From NCBI RefSeq assembly GCF_014297575.1, contig NZ_CP060412.1:2046001-2110000 (forward strand): 64,000 nt of DNA. The letters run 5' to 3'. This stretch comes from Dyella telluris (lineage in GTDB: Bacteria > Pseudomonadota > Gammaproteobacteria > Xanthomonadales > Rhodanobacteraceae). Of the stretch, positions 27,706 to 35,176 are shown piece after piece (position 1 is the stretch's first letter; the number at the start of each line of letters is the position of its first letter). Under the pieces are notes generated by a model. The model searched no databases. It was not told where the DNA came from and saw only the letters and a list, made by a program, of their open reading frames with translations. A program made the translations under genes and the position numbers.

Positions 27706-29433
27706 ATGCTTTCCGACGAACCCCTGCTTCCCATGGAGCCTGCGACGAACAACACGCGGGCGTGGTTGCGTTGGCTGCCGGGCGTAGAGACGCTGCGGAG
27801 CTATCAGGCCAGTTGGTTACCCAAAGACATCGTCGCCGGCCTGGTCGTGACGACCATGCTGGTGCCCGTGGGCATTGCCTATGCCGAGGCCTCGGGTGTT
27901 CCTGGTGTGTATGGCTTGTACGCCACCATCGTTCCGCTGCTGGCCTATGCCATCTTCGGCCCCAGCCGCATCCTGGTGCTTGGCCCGGACTCCGCACTGG
28001 CAGCGCCCATTCTCGCCGTCGTGGTGTCCGTCTCCGCCGGCGACCCCTCACGCGCCATTGCCGTCGCCGGCATGATGGCGGTCGTATCCGGCCTGCTCTG
28101 CGTCCTGCTGGGATTGTTCCGGCTGGGCTTCATCACCGAGCTGCTGTCCAAACCGATTCGATACGGCTACATGAATGGCATTGCGCTGACAGTGCTGGTA
28201 AGCCAGCTACCCAAGTTCTTCGCTATTTCCATCGAAGATCAGGGGCCGCTGCGCGAGATGGTGAGCCTCGGCAAGGCCATCGTTGCGGGCAAGGCCAACT
28301 GGTACACCTTTGCCGTGGGTGCAGGGACGCTCGTGCTGATCCTGCTTCTCAAACCCTTCAAGCGGCTGCCGGGCATCCTCATCGCGGTCGTCGTCGCCAT
28401 GCTGTGTGTCGTCGCCTTCAAGCTGCAGGGCTACGGGGTCAAGGTGCTTGGCCAGATTCCGCAGGGCTTGCCACGGTTCGAGATCCCCTGGGCAGACGGG
28501 GCCGACCTGGTGAAGATCCTTCTTGGCGGCTTCGCCGTGGGCTTGATCTCGCTCGCGGACACCAGCGTGTTGTCGCGCACGTTTGCCGCGCGCCTGCATA
28601 CGCGCGTCGACCCCAACCAGGAGATGGTCGGATTGGGCGTCGCCAACCTGGCGGCCGGCTTTTTCCAGGGCTTTCCCATCAGCAGCAGCTCATCGCGCAC
28701 CCCAGTGGCCGAGGCGGCGGGCGCGAAAACACAGCTGACGGGCGTGGTGGGCGCCGTCGTGGTGGCGCTGTTGCTGATGGTGGCGCCGAACCTCATGCGC
28801 AACCTGCCCAACAGCGCACTGGCAGCCGTCGTGATTGCGGCGGCGCTCAGCCTGTTCGAGTTCGCCGACCTCAAGCGCATCTTCCGGATCCAGCAATGGG
28901 AGTTCTGGCTTTCCATTGCCTGCTTCGTCGGCGTTGCGGTGTTCGGCACCATCCCGGGCATCTGCATTGCCGTGGTCATTGCGGTCATCGAGTTCCTGTG
29001 GGATGGATGGCGGCCGCATTTCGCCGTACTCGGCCGCGTGGAAGGCCTGCGCGGCTACCACGATACAAAGCGCTATCCGCAGGCTGCGCGGATTCCGGGC
29101 CTGGTGCTGTTCCGCTGGGACGCGCCGCTGTTCTTCGCAAACGCCGAACTGTTCCAGCAACGCCTGCTGGAGGCTGTCGATTCATCACCGACACCCGTGC
29201 GCAGGGTGATCGTGGCGGCCGAACCGGTGACCAGTGTTGATGTCACGTCCGCCGACATGTTGCGCGAGCTGAGCTGCACCCTGCTCGATCGGAACATCGC
29301 GCTTCATTTCGCTGAAATGAAGGATCCGGTGCGCGACAAGCTCCGGCGCTTCGAGTTGACCGACGTCATCGGCGACGCAAGTTTCCACCCCACGGTGGGT
29401 AGCGCCGTGGATGACTACCTGCACAAGTCCTGA
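27706..29433 (+). CDS. SulP-family anion permease with STAS domain
   Basis: A 575-residue inner-membrane transporter. The N-terminal ~430 residues hold the SulP membrane domain (family signature in PVGIAYAEASGVPGVYGLYATIVP), and residues ~455-570 are a STAS domain (IPGLVLFRWDAPLFFANAEL). SulP proteins move sulfate, bicarbonate or dicarboxylates, and the substrate cannot be read from sequence alone. It is divergent from ppk2 across 288 nt with no recognised site. No carbonic anhydrase or cysteine genes are adjacent. Confidence 0.9.
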   Translation: MLSDEPLLPMEPATNNTRAWLRWLPGVETLRSYQASWLPKDIVAGLVVTTMLVPVGIAYAEASGVPGVYGLYATIVPLLAYAIFGPSRILVLGPDSALAAPILAVVVSVSAGDPSRAIAVAGMMAVVSGLLCVLLGLFRLGFITELLSKPIRYGYMNGIALTVLVSQLPKFFAISIEDQGPLREMVSLGKAIVAGKANWYTFAVGAGTLVLILLLKPFKRLPGILIAVVVAMLCVVAFKLQGYGVKVLGQIPQGLPRFEIPWADGADLVKILLGGFAVGLISLADTSVLSRTFAARLHTRVDPNQEMVGLGVANLAAGFFQGFPISSSSSRTPVAEAAGAKTQLTGVVGAVVVALLLMVAPNLMRNLPNSALAAVVIAAALSLFEFADLKRIFRIQQWEFWLSIACFVGVAVFGTIPGICIAVVIAVIEFLWDGWRPHFAVLGRVEGLRGYHDTKRYPQAARIPGLVLFRWDAPLFFANAELFQQRLLEAVDSSPTPVRRVIVAAEPVTSVDVTSADMLRELSCTLLDRNIALHFAEMKDPVRDKLRRFELTDVIGDASFHPTVGSAVDDYLHKS

Positions 29434-29758
29434 CCCACGCCGAAATCTATAGGGCGAACGCAGCGGGGATCACCTGCTGCACGTGGCGATGCACGGTTGC
29501 CGGCAAACGCGTCACAACTCGACCAGTGACGACGCTGGCCTCGGCCGGGTCGGCTGAACTGATCCGTCGCGACTCGCGGCCCTGCGGGCCCGGAAGAGCG
29601 GACGGGCCGCGGATCGCGCAGGCGCCTTGATGAATGCAGCTGACATCCGGACGCGGCCTGGTCGCCGGATCCGGCCTGTTGACGTCGGGGAGCCGCCTTC
29701 GTGTACCCCGAAAACAAAAAAGCCCCGCATTTCTGCAGAGCCTTCTGGATACACGCAA
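29434..29758. other. Gene-free stretch between SulP and tRNA-Met
   Basis: 325 bp with no supported gene. It holds the tRNA terminator at its right end and GC-rich inverted segments near 29580-29620 that lack T-runs. Nothing else was recognised. Confidence 0.5.
29711..29743 (-). terminator. Intrinsic terminator after tRNA-Met
   Basis: On the minus strand GCTCTGC pairs with GCGGGGC (two G-U pairs), followed by TTTTTTGTTTT. It sits 16 nt past the tRNA 3' end. Confidence 0.7.
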
Positions 29759-29835
29759 TGGTGGCTATGGGTGGACTCGAACCACCGACCCCAGCATTAT
29801 GAGTGCTGTGCTCTAACCGGCTGAGCTACATAGCC
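29759..29835 (-). tRNA. tRNA-Met (CAT), elongator type
   Basis: A 77-nt cloverleaf read on the minus strand. The acceptor stem is GGCTATG/CATAGCC, the D arm GCTCAGCCGGTTAGAGC, the anticodon loop CTCATAA (anticodon at 29801-29799), the T arm GGTGGTTCGAGTCCACC, and a CCA end is encoded. A fully paired first base pair (G-C) and no run of three G-C pairs in the anticodon stem indicate elongator rather than initiator. Confidence 0.95.
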
Positions 29836-29889
29836 TTGGGTGCCGCCCGCCGCGGATGCCGACGTGGCGTCGGTCTGGCAGGGCCCGGC

Positions 29890-29918
29890 AGTGTAGTGGG
29901 CCCGGGCGTTCGGTTCAA
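29890..29918 (-). promoter_or_regulatory. Promoter of tRNA-Met
   Basis: On the minus strand TTGAAC (29918-29913) and TACACT (29895-29890) are separated by 17 nt. Transcription would start about 45-50 nt before the tRNA. This is one of the best sigma-70 matches in the window. Confidence 0.75.
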
Positions 29919-30018
29919 GAGGTCCGGTTGTCCCGCCTTCCTGAGCGTGCTTGAATGGGCTCCAGAGCCATGGCGGAGGTGAGTCGTCCGTCGTACCCGC
30001 CCGGCTTCAGGAGGCAAC

Positions 30019-30576
30019 ATGATCGACGTCGATGGCTATCGCCCCAATGTAGGCATCGTTCTGCTCAATGCAGACGGCCGCCTGTTCTGGGCGCGGCGCG
30101 TCAATCGTGATGGCTGGCAGTTCCCCCAGGGCGGCATGCGCAGCGACGAGACGCCGCTGGAAGCCATGTACCGCGAGCTGGAAGAAGAAACCGGGCTGGC
30201 TCCGCACCATGTCGAGGTGATCGGCGCCACCCGTGGCTGGCTGCGCTACCGCCTGCCCAGCCGCTATGTCCGCCACCACCAGCACCCCACATGCATTGGC
30301 CAGAAGCAGGTGTGGTTCCTGCTGCGCCTGGTGGGGGCTGAGGACGACCTGCGCCTGGACGCCTGCGAGAAACCGGAGTTCGATCACTGGCGCTGGGTGG
30401 ATTTCTGGTACCCGGCGGCCCATGTGGTCAACTTCAAGCGGCAGGTCTACGAGCGCGCCCTGCGCCACTTCGCGCCGCTGGTGGAATCGCTGCTGAGCCT
30501 GGAACTGGGCGAGCTGCCGCACCGCGAGGGCCCGCAGGCCGGTGACGGGCGACGCAAGGGCAAGGCCGCGGCCTGA
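30019..30576 (+). CDS. rppH: RNA pyrophosphohydrolase RppH
   Basis: A 185-residue Nudix hydrolase that removes pyrophosphate from mRNA 5' ends and so starts decay. The Nudix box spans about residues 38-60 ([23 protein letters not shown]). The N-terminus [17 protein letters not shown] and the [16 protein letters not shown] block are RppH-specific. A perfect AGGAGG lies just upstream of the ATG. The C-terminal ~25 residues are charged and variable. Confidence 0.96.
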   Translation: MIDVDGYRPNVGIVLLNADGRLFWARRVNRDGWQFPQGGMRSDETPLEAMYRELEEETGLAPHHVEVIGATRGWLRYRLPSRYVRHHQHPTCIGQKQVWFLLRLVGAEDDLRLDACEKPEFDHWRWVDFWYPAAHVVNFKRQVYERALRHFAPLVESLLSLELGELPHREGPQAGDGRRKGKAAA

Positions 30577-30685
30577 TCCCGGCAAGCGGCCGGTCCGGCG
30601 TGCGTCCCACGGCGCCGGCGCGCCCCATCTTCACGTACCCGGCCGCTGCCTGAACGCACCCCCGGGACCCCACCCCTGAGCTCAG

Positions 30686-30706
30686 TTGACAATCATTCGC
30701 ATTTGC
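30686..30706 (+). promoter_or_regulatory. Candidate Fur box and -35 of bfd
   Basis: TTGACA (30686-30691) is a perfect -35 hexamer. The overlapping 19-mer at 30688-30706 (GACAATCATTCGCATTTGC) matches the Fur consensus at 12 of 19 positions. It lies 17 nt before the bfd start. A weaker similar string (AGTCATTCTCGTT) at 30992-31004 precedes bfr. Confidence 0.5.
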
Positions 30707-30722
30707 GTTCCCATATGCACCC

Positions 30723-30923
30723 ATGTATATCTGCATGTGCAACGCCGTGACCGACGGCGACATCCGCCGAGCCGCCGCCGAGGGCGTCCATCAGTTCGCC
30801 GAACTGCAGGCGCGCACCGGCTGTTCCGATTGCTGCGGCTGCTGCGAGTCCGAGGCCCGTGCCACGCTGGACAAGGCCGTGGAGCAGGTGCTCTCGAGCT
30901 TGCCGGTGGTCGCCATCGCCTGA
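30723..30923 (+). CDS. bfd: Bacterioferritin-associated ferredoxin
   Basis: A 66-residue [2Fe-2S] protein that reduces the bacterioferritin core to release iron. The ligands fit C4, C6, C38 and C41 (ICMC and CCGCC). The fold and length match Bfd. No good SD is visible before the ATG, and the predicted promoter is very close, so the leader may be short. A Fur-like box overlaps the promoter, as expected for induction in low iron. bfr follows 139 nt downstream, after a terminator. Confidence 0.95.
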   Translation: MYICMCNAVTDGDIRRAAAEGVHQFAELQARTGCSDCCGCCESEARATLDKAVEQVLSSLPVVAIA

Positions 30924-30950
30924 GCCGGCACCCCCATGCAGAACCCCGTG

Positions 30951-30975
30951 ACGCGCAGCCCAGGCTGCGCGTTTT
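30951..30975 (+). terminator. Intrinsic terminator between bfd and bfr
   Basis: Complementary 10-nt arms ACGCGCAGCC/GGCTGCGCGT (realistically 8 bp with a 6-nt loop) are followed by TTTT and lie 27 nt past the bfd stop. It lets bfd and bfr be expressed separately. Confidence 0.75.
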
Positions 30976-31062
30976 CGTATGCGCAAGTCCTAGTCATTCT
31001 CGTTCCGACACCTGCACAGAGGACGCCGTATAGTCGGGCGCTGCATTGATAGGAGACTTCCC

Positions 31063-31533
31063 ATGAAGGGCGACGCCAAGGTCATCGAGTTCCTCAACAA
31101 GGTGCTCTACAACGAGCTCACGGCCATCAACCAGTACTGGCTGCATTACCGCATGTACAAGGACTGGGGCTATGACGAACTGGCCGAGCACGAGCGCAAG
31201 GAATCCATCGAGGAGATGAAGCACGCCGACAATCTGGTCGAGCGCATCCTGTTCCTCGACGGCCTGCCCAACCTGCAGCACCTGGGCAAGCTGCGCATCG
31301 GCGAGAATCCGGTGGAATGCCTGCAGGGTGACCTGGACCTGGAGATCGCGGCCGTGAAGGATCTTCGCGAAGCCATCGCCCACAGCGAAGGCGTAGCCGA
31401 CTTCGTCAGCCGCGACCTGTTCAAGAGCATCCTGCACGACGAGGAAGAGCACATCGACTGGCTGGAAACCCAGTTCAGCCTGATCAAGGACCTGAGCGCC
31501 GAGCGCTACCTGCAGTCCAAGATCGACAGCTGA
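31063..31533 (+). CDS. bfr: Bacterioferritin
   Basis: A 156-residue four-helix ferritin that stores iron as a 24-mer. All dinuclear ferroxidase ligands are present: E18, E51, H54, E94, E127 and H130. M52, the heme axial ligand, is also present, so this is a heme-binding Bfr. GGAGA lies just upstream. It pairs with bfd just before it, its reductase partner for iron release. Confidence 0.98.
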   Translation: MKGDAKVIEFLNKVLYNELTAINQYWLHYRMYKDWGYDELAEHERKESIEEMKHADNLVERILFLDGLPNLQHLGKLRIGENPVECLQGDLDLEIAAVKDLREAIAHSEGVADFVSRDLFKSILHDEEEHIDWLETQFSLIKDLSAERYLQSKIDS

Positions 31534-31632
31534 TCCCGCGTGCCGATGGGAACGGTCGCAAAGCGTGCCACCGTTCCTTGACGCTCTCTGCACACCGGGG
31601 CTATACCTTGGTTTTCCCCGGGAACGCCCCGC

Positions 31633-32382
31633 ATGGCTTCACGTCCGCCACCGCGCTTCGTGGTACGTCCGCACGACGCAACGGTCGGGCGGCGGCGCCT
31701 GTGGCTGGCAGCCGCCTGGGTAGCCAGCCTGCTCATCGTCGGGTTGGTGGTGGGCAGCATTGCCCACCACGGCACCCCGGTTGCCAATGAAGAACGCCAG
31801 ATCAAGGCGCTTACCCGGCAGAACAACGACCTCCAGCAGCAGGTGGCCAACCTGCAGCGCGCGGGCCAGGTGGCGGATATCGCCACCCGCTCGCTGCGCA
31901 AGACGCTGTCCGAGCGCGAAGAGGAAATCAGCGGCCTGCGCGCCGACCTCGGTTTCTATGCCCGCCTGACCGGCGGCGATGCCCAGCGCGAAGGGCTGAA
32001 GGTGCAGGAAGTGCGCCTGCAGCCGGTGGAGCATTCGCACGCCTGGAACCTCACGCTCAGCGTGACCCAGAACGCCAAGCGCGGCGACGACGTGACCGGC
32101 AACGCCACGGTGAGCGTGGAAGGCCTGCGCGGTGACAAGGTGGTCCAGCTGGACTGGCCCGCGCTGGGCGATGCCGCGCAACGCGACGGCATCCCCTTCC
32201 GCTTCAAGTATTTCCAGCAGCTGCAGAGCACCATCGTGCTGCCGGCCGACTTCCGGCCCACCCGACTCATCATCAAGGTCCAGCCCGCCGGGGACGATCC
32301 GGTGACCCGCGCGGTCGCCTGGGGCGAGGCGCTGTCTGGCCACCTCACACCGACCCAAGGGGAACAAGATGCTCAACCGTAA
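31633..32382 (+). CDS. DUF6776-like membrane-anchored coiled-coil protein
   Basis: A 249-residue protein of unknown function. One N-terminal membrane helix (about 24-44, LWLAAAWVASLLIVGLVVGSI) is followed by a coiled coil (about 52-110, RQIKALTRQNNDLQQQVANLQ) and a beta-rich periplasmic domain (about 115-235). The pattern matches a family found next to bactofilin genes in xanthomonads. Its last 14 nt overlap the bactofilin gene, so the two are probably co-translated. A role in anchoring or regulating bactofilin at the envelope is inferred. Confidence 0.75.
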   Translation: MASRPPPRFVVRPHDATVGRRRLWLAAAWVASLLIVGLVVGSIAHHGTPVANEERQIKALTRQNNDLQQQVANLQRAGQVADIATRSLRKTLSEREEEISGLRADLGFYARLTGGDAQREGLKVQEVRLQPVEHSHAWNLTLSVTQNAKRGDDVTGNATVSVEGLRGDKVVQLDWPALGDAAQRDGIPFRFKYFQQLQSTIVLPADFRPTRLIIKVQPAGDDPVTRAVAWGEALSGHLTPTQGEQDAQP

Positions 32383-32791
32383 GCGCAACGAGCGCGCGCC
32401 CGCCCACCCGGATACCAGCCTGATCGCCCGCGGCACCCTTATCCAGGGCGACGTGCGCTTCAGCGGCGCGCTGCATCTCGACGGCCAGATCGTCGGCTCG
32501 GTGCTGGCCGAGGAGGAAGGCGCCGTTTTCACGCTGAGCGAGAGCGGGCACGTGCAGGGCGAAATCCGCGTGCCGCACGCCATCATCAACGGCCAGGTGC
32601 GCGGCGATATTCACGCCACCGACCGCCTGGAACTGGCTGCGGAAGCCCGCGTGGTGGGCGACGTTCACTACCGCACGCTGGAGATGGCCGCCGGAGCCCA
32701 GGTGAACGGGCGCATGAGCCACCACTCGCTGGAAGTGCCCAGGGAGCTGCCTGCACCTACGCTGGCCGGGGCAGAAGCCGTACCGGCCTGA
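32369..32791 (+). CDS. Bactofilin (polymer-forming cytoskeletal protein)
   Basis: A 140-residue bactofilin. A central right-handed beta-helix of glycine/valine repeats (about 20-120, e.g. [20 protein letters not shown]) is flanked by short disordered tails. Bactofilins polymerise without nucleotide and position cell-wall or envelope enzymes. AAGGGGAACAAG precedes the ATG. It overlaps the upstream membrane coiled-coil gene, and erpA follows 46 nt later. Confidence 0.93.
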   Translation: MLNRKRNERAPAHPDTSLIARGTLIQGDVRFSGALHLDGQIVGSVLAEEEGAVFTLSESGHVQGEIRVPHAIINGQVRGDIHATDRLELAAEARVVGDVHYRTLEMAAGAQVNGRMSHHSLEVPRELPAPTLAGAEAVPA

Positions 32792-32837
32792 TCGCGGTAT
32801 CCTTGCGTACGAGTTGCCGCATCCCCACTTGAGTCCC

Positions 32838-33215
32838 ATGGATACCGTCGTTCCCCTCCCCATCGTTCCCGACTACCGCAGCGCCGGCGCCCCGCTGGTG
32901 TTTACCGAGGCTGCGGCCCGCAAGGTGCATGAGCTGATCCAGGAAGAGGGCAATCCGGAGCTCAAGCTGCGCGTGTACATCACAGGCGGCGGCTGTTCCG
33001 GCTTCCAGTACGGCTTCACCTTCGACGAAGCCCAGGCCGAGGACGACTTCGCGCTGGCGCGCGAGGGCGTGACCCTGCTGGTGGACCCGCTGTCCCTGCA
33101 GTACCTCACCGGCGCCGAGATCGATTACTCGGAAAGCCTGAGCGGCTCGCAGTTCGTCATCCGCAACCCCAACGCCAAGACCACCTGCGGCTGCGGCTCC
33201 TCCTTCTCCGCCTGA
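32838..33215 (+). CDS. erpA: Iron-sulfur cluster insertion protein ErpA
   Basis: A 125-residue A-type Fe-S carrier. The three cluster ligands are C53 (GGGCSGFQY), C117 and C119 ([11 protein letters not shown]). It delivers [4Fe-4S] clusters to targets such as the isoprenoid enzymes IspG/IspH. The start [10 protein letters not shown] at 32838 is chosen by family length; an in-frame ATG 24 nt upstream exists. Confidence 0.95.
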   Translation: MDTVVPLPIVPDYRSAGAPLVFTEAAARKVHELIQEEGNPELKLRVYITGGGCSGFQYGFTFDEAQAEDDFALAREGVTLLVDPLSLQYLTGAEIDYSESLSGSQFVIRNPNAKTTCGCGSSFSA

Positions 33216-33228
33216 GATTCGTCACGGC

Positions 33229-34200
33229 ATGGATAGCCCCACCTTGCCGCGACGCAACACCTTCGCGGGACTCAGCCTGATCCTCGATCGCGTCGCCGAG
33301 CGCCGCGATGAATCCCTGTGGATCAGCGAACTGGCAGCGTCGGATTCGGCGCGCTACCTGCTGATCGACCCGCTTGGCCAGACCTACCTTCCCACGGACG
33401 GCCAGACCTTGCGCTGGCTGGACGCTGCCGAGCGCGAACGACTGCTGGGCGACGTGAAGGCGAGCTTCCTCGGCCTGACCGACGAACGCCCGAACTTCCT
33501 GCTGGCGCTGGACGACGACAAGCGCGCCGGTGAGCTGGAACACGCGCTGGGCGCACGCCGTGCCGGCCTGCGTGACATTGGCCTGCTGCTGCCCGTGGAC
33601 GAAGCGGGCCTGTTTGCCTACGGCAAAGGCCTGGCCCACTGGCAGCGCGAAACGCGCCATTGCCCGTACTGCGGTTCGCCGCTGGTGCTGGTGGCATCCG
33701 GGCATCGCGCGCAATGCACCAACACCGCATGCGGCCGCATGCAGTTTCCACGCACGGACGCCGCCGTCATCGTGATCGTGGAACACGAGGGCGCCTGCCT
33801 GCTCGGGCGCCAGGCCGGCTGGCCCAAGGGCCGCTATTCCACACTGGCCGGTTTCGTCGAACCGGGCGAATCGCTGGAAGATGCCGTGCGCCGCGAGGTG
33901 GCGGAAGAATCCGGCGTGATCGTGGGCGACGTGCATTACCACTCCTCGCAGCCGTGGCCGCTGCCGCAATCGCTGATGGTCGGCTTCACCGCCACGGCCG
34001 TCGACCGCACCATCCGCCTGCGCGACCACGAGCTGGAAGAAGCACGCTGGTTCACGCCGCAGGACATCGTCGACGGCATGGCCGACGGCAGCTTCCTGCC
34101 CTCGCTGCCGCTGTCGGTGTCGTACCGCCTGCTCGAACACTGGTTGCGCGAACGGGCAGGACTGGAGCTGGACGCACTGGTGGCGCAGCACAAGCGCTGA
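33229..34200 (+). CDS. nudC: NAD+ diphosphatase NudC
   Basis: A 323-residue Nudix enzyme that cleaves NAD(H) and removes NAD caps from RNA. The zinc site uses C145, C148, C163 and C168 (HCPYCGS and CTNTACGR). The Nudix box is at about 208-230 (GFVEPGESLEDAVRREVAEESGV). The family tag SQPWPLPQS at about 240-248 separates NudC from other Nudix enzymes. It lies 13 nt after erpA. With rppH at 30.0 kb, two RNA 5'-end processing Nudix genes occur within 4 kb. Confidence 0.95.
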   Translation: MDSPTLPRRNTFAGLSLILDRVAERRDESLWISELAASDSARYLLIDPLGQTYLPTDGQTLRWLDAAERERLLGDVKASFLGLTDERPNFLLALDDDKRAGELEHALGARRAGLRDIGLLLPVDEAGLFAYGKGLAHWQRETRHCPYCGSPLVLVASGHRAQCTNTACGRMQFPRTDAAVIVIVEHEGACLLGRQAGWPKGRYSTLAGFVEPGESLEDAVRREVAEESGVIVGDVHYHSSQPWPLPQSLMVGFTATAVDRTIRLRDHELEEARWFTPQDIVDGMADGSFLPSLPLSVSYRLLEHWLRERAGLELDALVAQHKR

Positions 34201-34224
34201 GCTGCTGACCCGTCACGACCTTGC

Positions 34225-34230
34225 CCTACA
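34225..34230 (+). promoter_or_regulatory. Candidate -10 box of the AmpE-like gene
   Basis: TACAAT lies 30 nt before the start codon, in the context CCTTGCCCTACAATGC. The same context, with one base changed, precedes the 60.7-kb glycosyltransferase. No good -35 was fixed. Confidence 0.35.
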
Positions 34231-34259
34231 ATGCGGCCGTCGACCGGAGATCCGCATCC

Positions 34260-35129
34260 ATGGCTGTCAGCTTGCTATCCGCACTCATCGCACTGGGCCT
34301 GGTGCATCTCATGCCACAACTCGCGCACTGGCGCGGCGACGGCGGCTTCCGCCGCTGGGTGGCGCAGCTGGGCGACACCGCAGGTCCCGCCCGCGTGGCC
34401 GTGACGCTGAGCGTGCCGACGGCGCTGTGCCTGATTGCGCTCTGGCTGATCCACCTGCTGCCCGGCAGCGAGCTGTTCCGCCTGGTCTTCTCGACCGTGG
34501 TGCTGCTGTACTGCTTTGGTCCGCACGCTTACGAGGCGGATCTGGAAGCCATCATCAAGGCGCCTGACCAGCCGACGCGCGAGGCTGCCGCGCAGGCACT
34601 CTCCGACGATGGCGACCCGGTGGCCTGGAACGCCGTGGCGCTGGGCGAGGCCACCGCTTACGCCGCCCTGCATCGCCGCTTCGGCGTGGTTCTGTGGTTC
34701 TTCCTGCTGGGGCCGGCCGCTGCCTTGCTCTATCGCCTTGCCCAGACGCTGGGTCGCGACCAGACCCTGCGACTCGATGCGGCCGCGCGCCGCACGGCAC
34801 GCTCCTTCGCCAACCTGGCTGACTGGCTGCCTGCCCAGCTGATGGTGTTCACGCTGGCGCTGGTCGGCCACTGGGATGCCGTGATCGGTGCATGGAAACA
34901 ATGGCACCAGCAGCAATCGCCCAACAGCTGGTATGTGGAAGGCCCCGGCTTTCTCGGCGCTGCCGCGCGCGCGGACGTTCAGGTGGATATCGAAGCCGGC
35001 GACGGTTACGCAGAAGAACGCATCGACACGCTGGCCGAACTGATCCGTCTGCGTGGCGCGCTGCTGCGCGCCCTGCTCGCGTGGCTCAGCGTGGTGGCAT
35101 TGATCGTGCTGGGCGGCTGGGCGGCCTGA
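34260..35129 (+). CDS. AmpE-like / CobD-CbiB-related membrane protein
   Basis: A 289-residue inner-membrane protein with about four membrane spans and a C-terminal helix (LLAWLSVVALIVLGGW). The segment CFGPHAYEADLEAIIKA and the layout fit the AmpE family, named as a signalling modulator of beta-lactamase induction, though its true function is poorly known. No ampD gene is adjacent. The start at 34260 has GGAG about 10 nt upstream. Confidence 0.75.
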   Translation: MAVSLLSALIALGLVHLMPQLAHWRGDGGFRRWVAQLGDTAGPARVAVTLSVPTALCLIALWLIHLLPGSELFRLVFSTVVLLYCFGPHAYEADLEAIIKAPDQPTREAAAQALSDDGDPVAWNAVALGEATAYAALHRRFGVVLWFFLLGPAAALLYRLAQTLGRDQTLRLDAAARRTARSFANLADWLPAQLMVFTLALVGHWDAVIGAWKQWHQQQSPNSWYVEGPGFLGAAARADVQVDIEAGDGYAEERIDTLAELIRLRGALLRALLAWLSVVALIVLGGWAA

Positions 35130-35176
35130 GGGCTACCGCGCGGATGCGCGACGCGCATCCGCCACGAACCACGTGC

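Noticed and set aside
30992-31004. Second Fur box upstream of bfr
   Set aside because: The best alignment matches the consensus at about 9 of 19 positions, too weak to list as a site.
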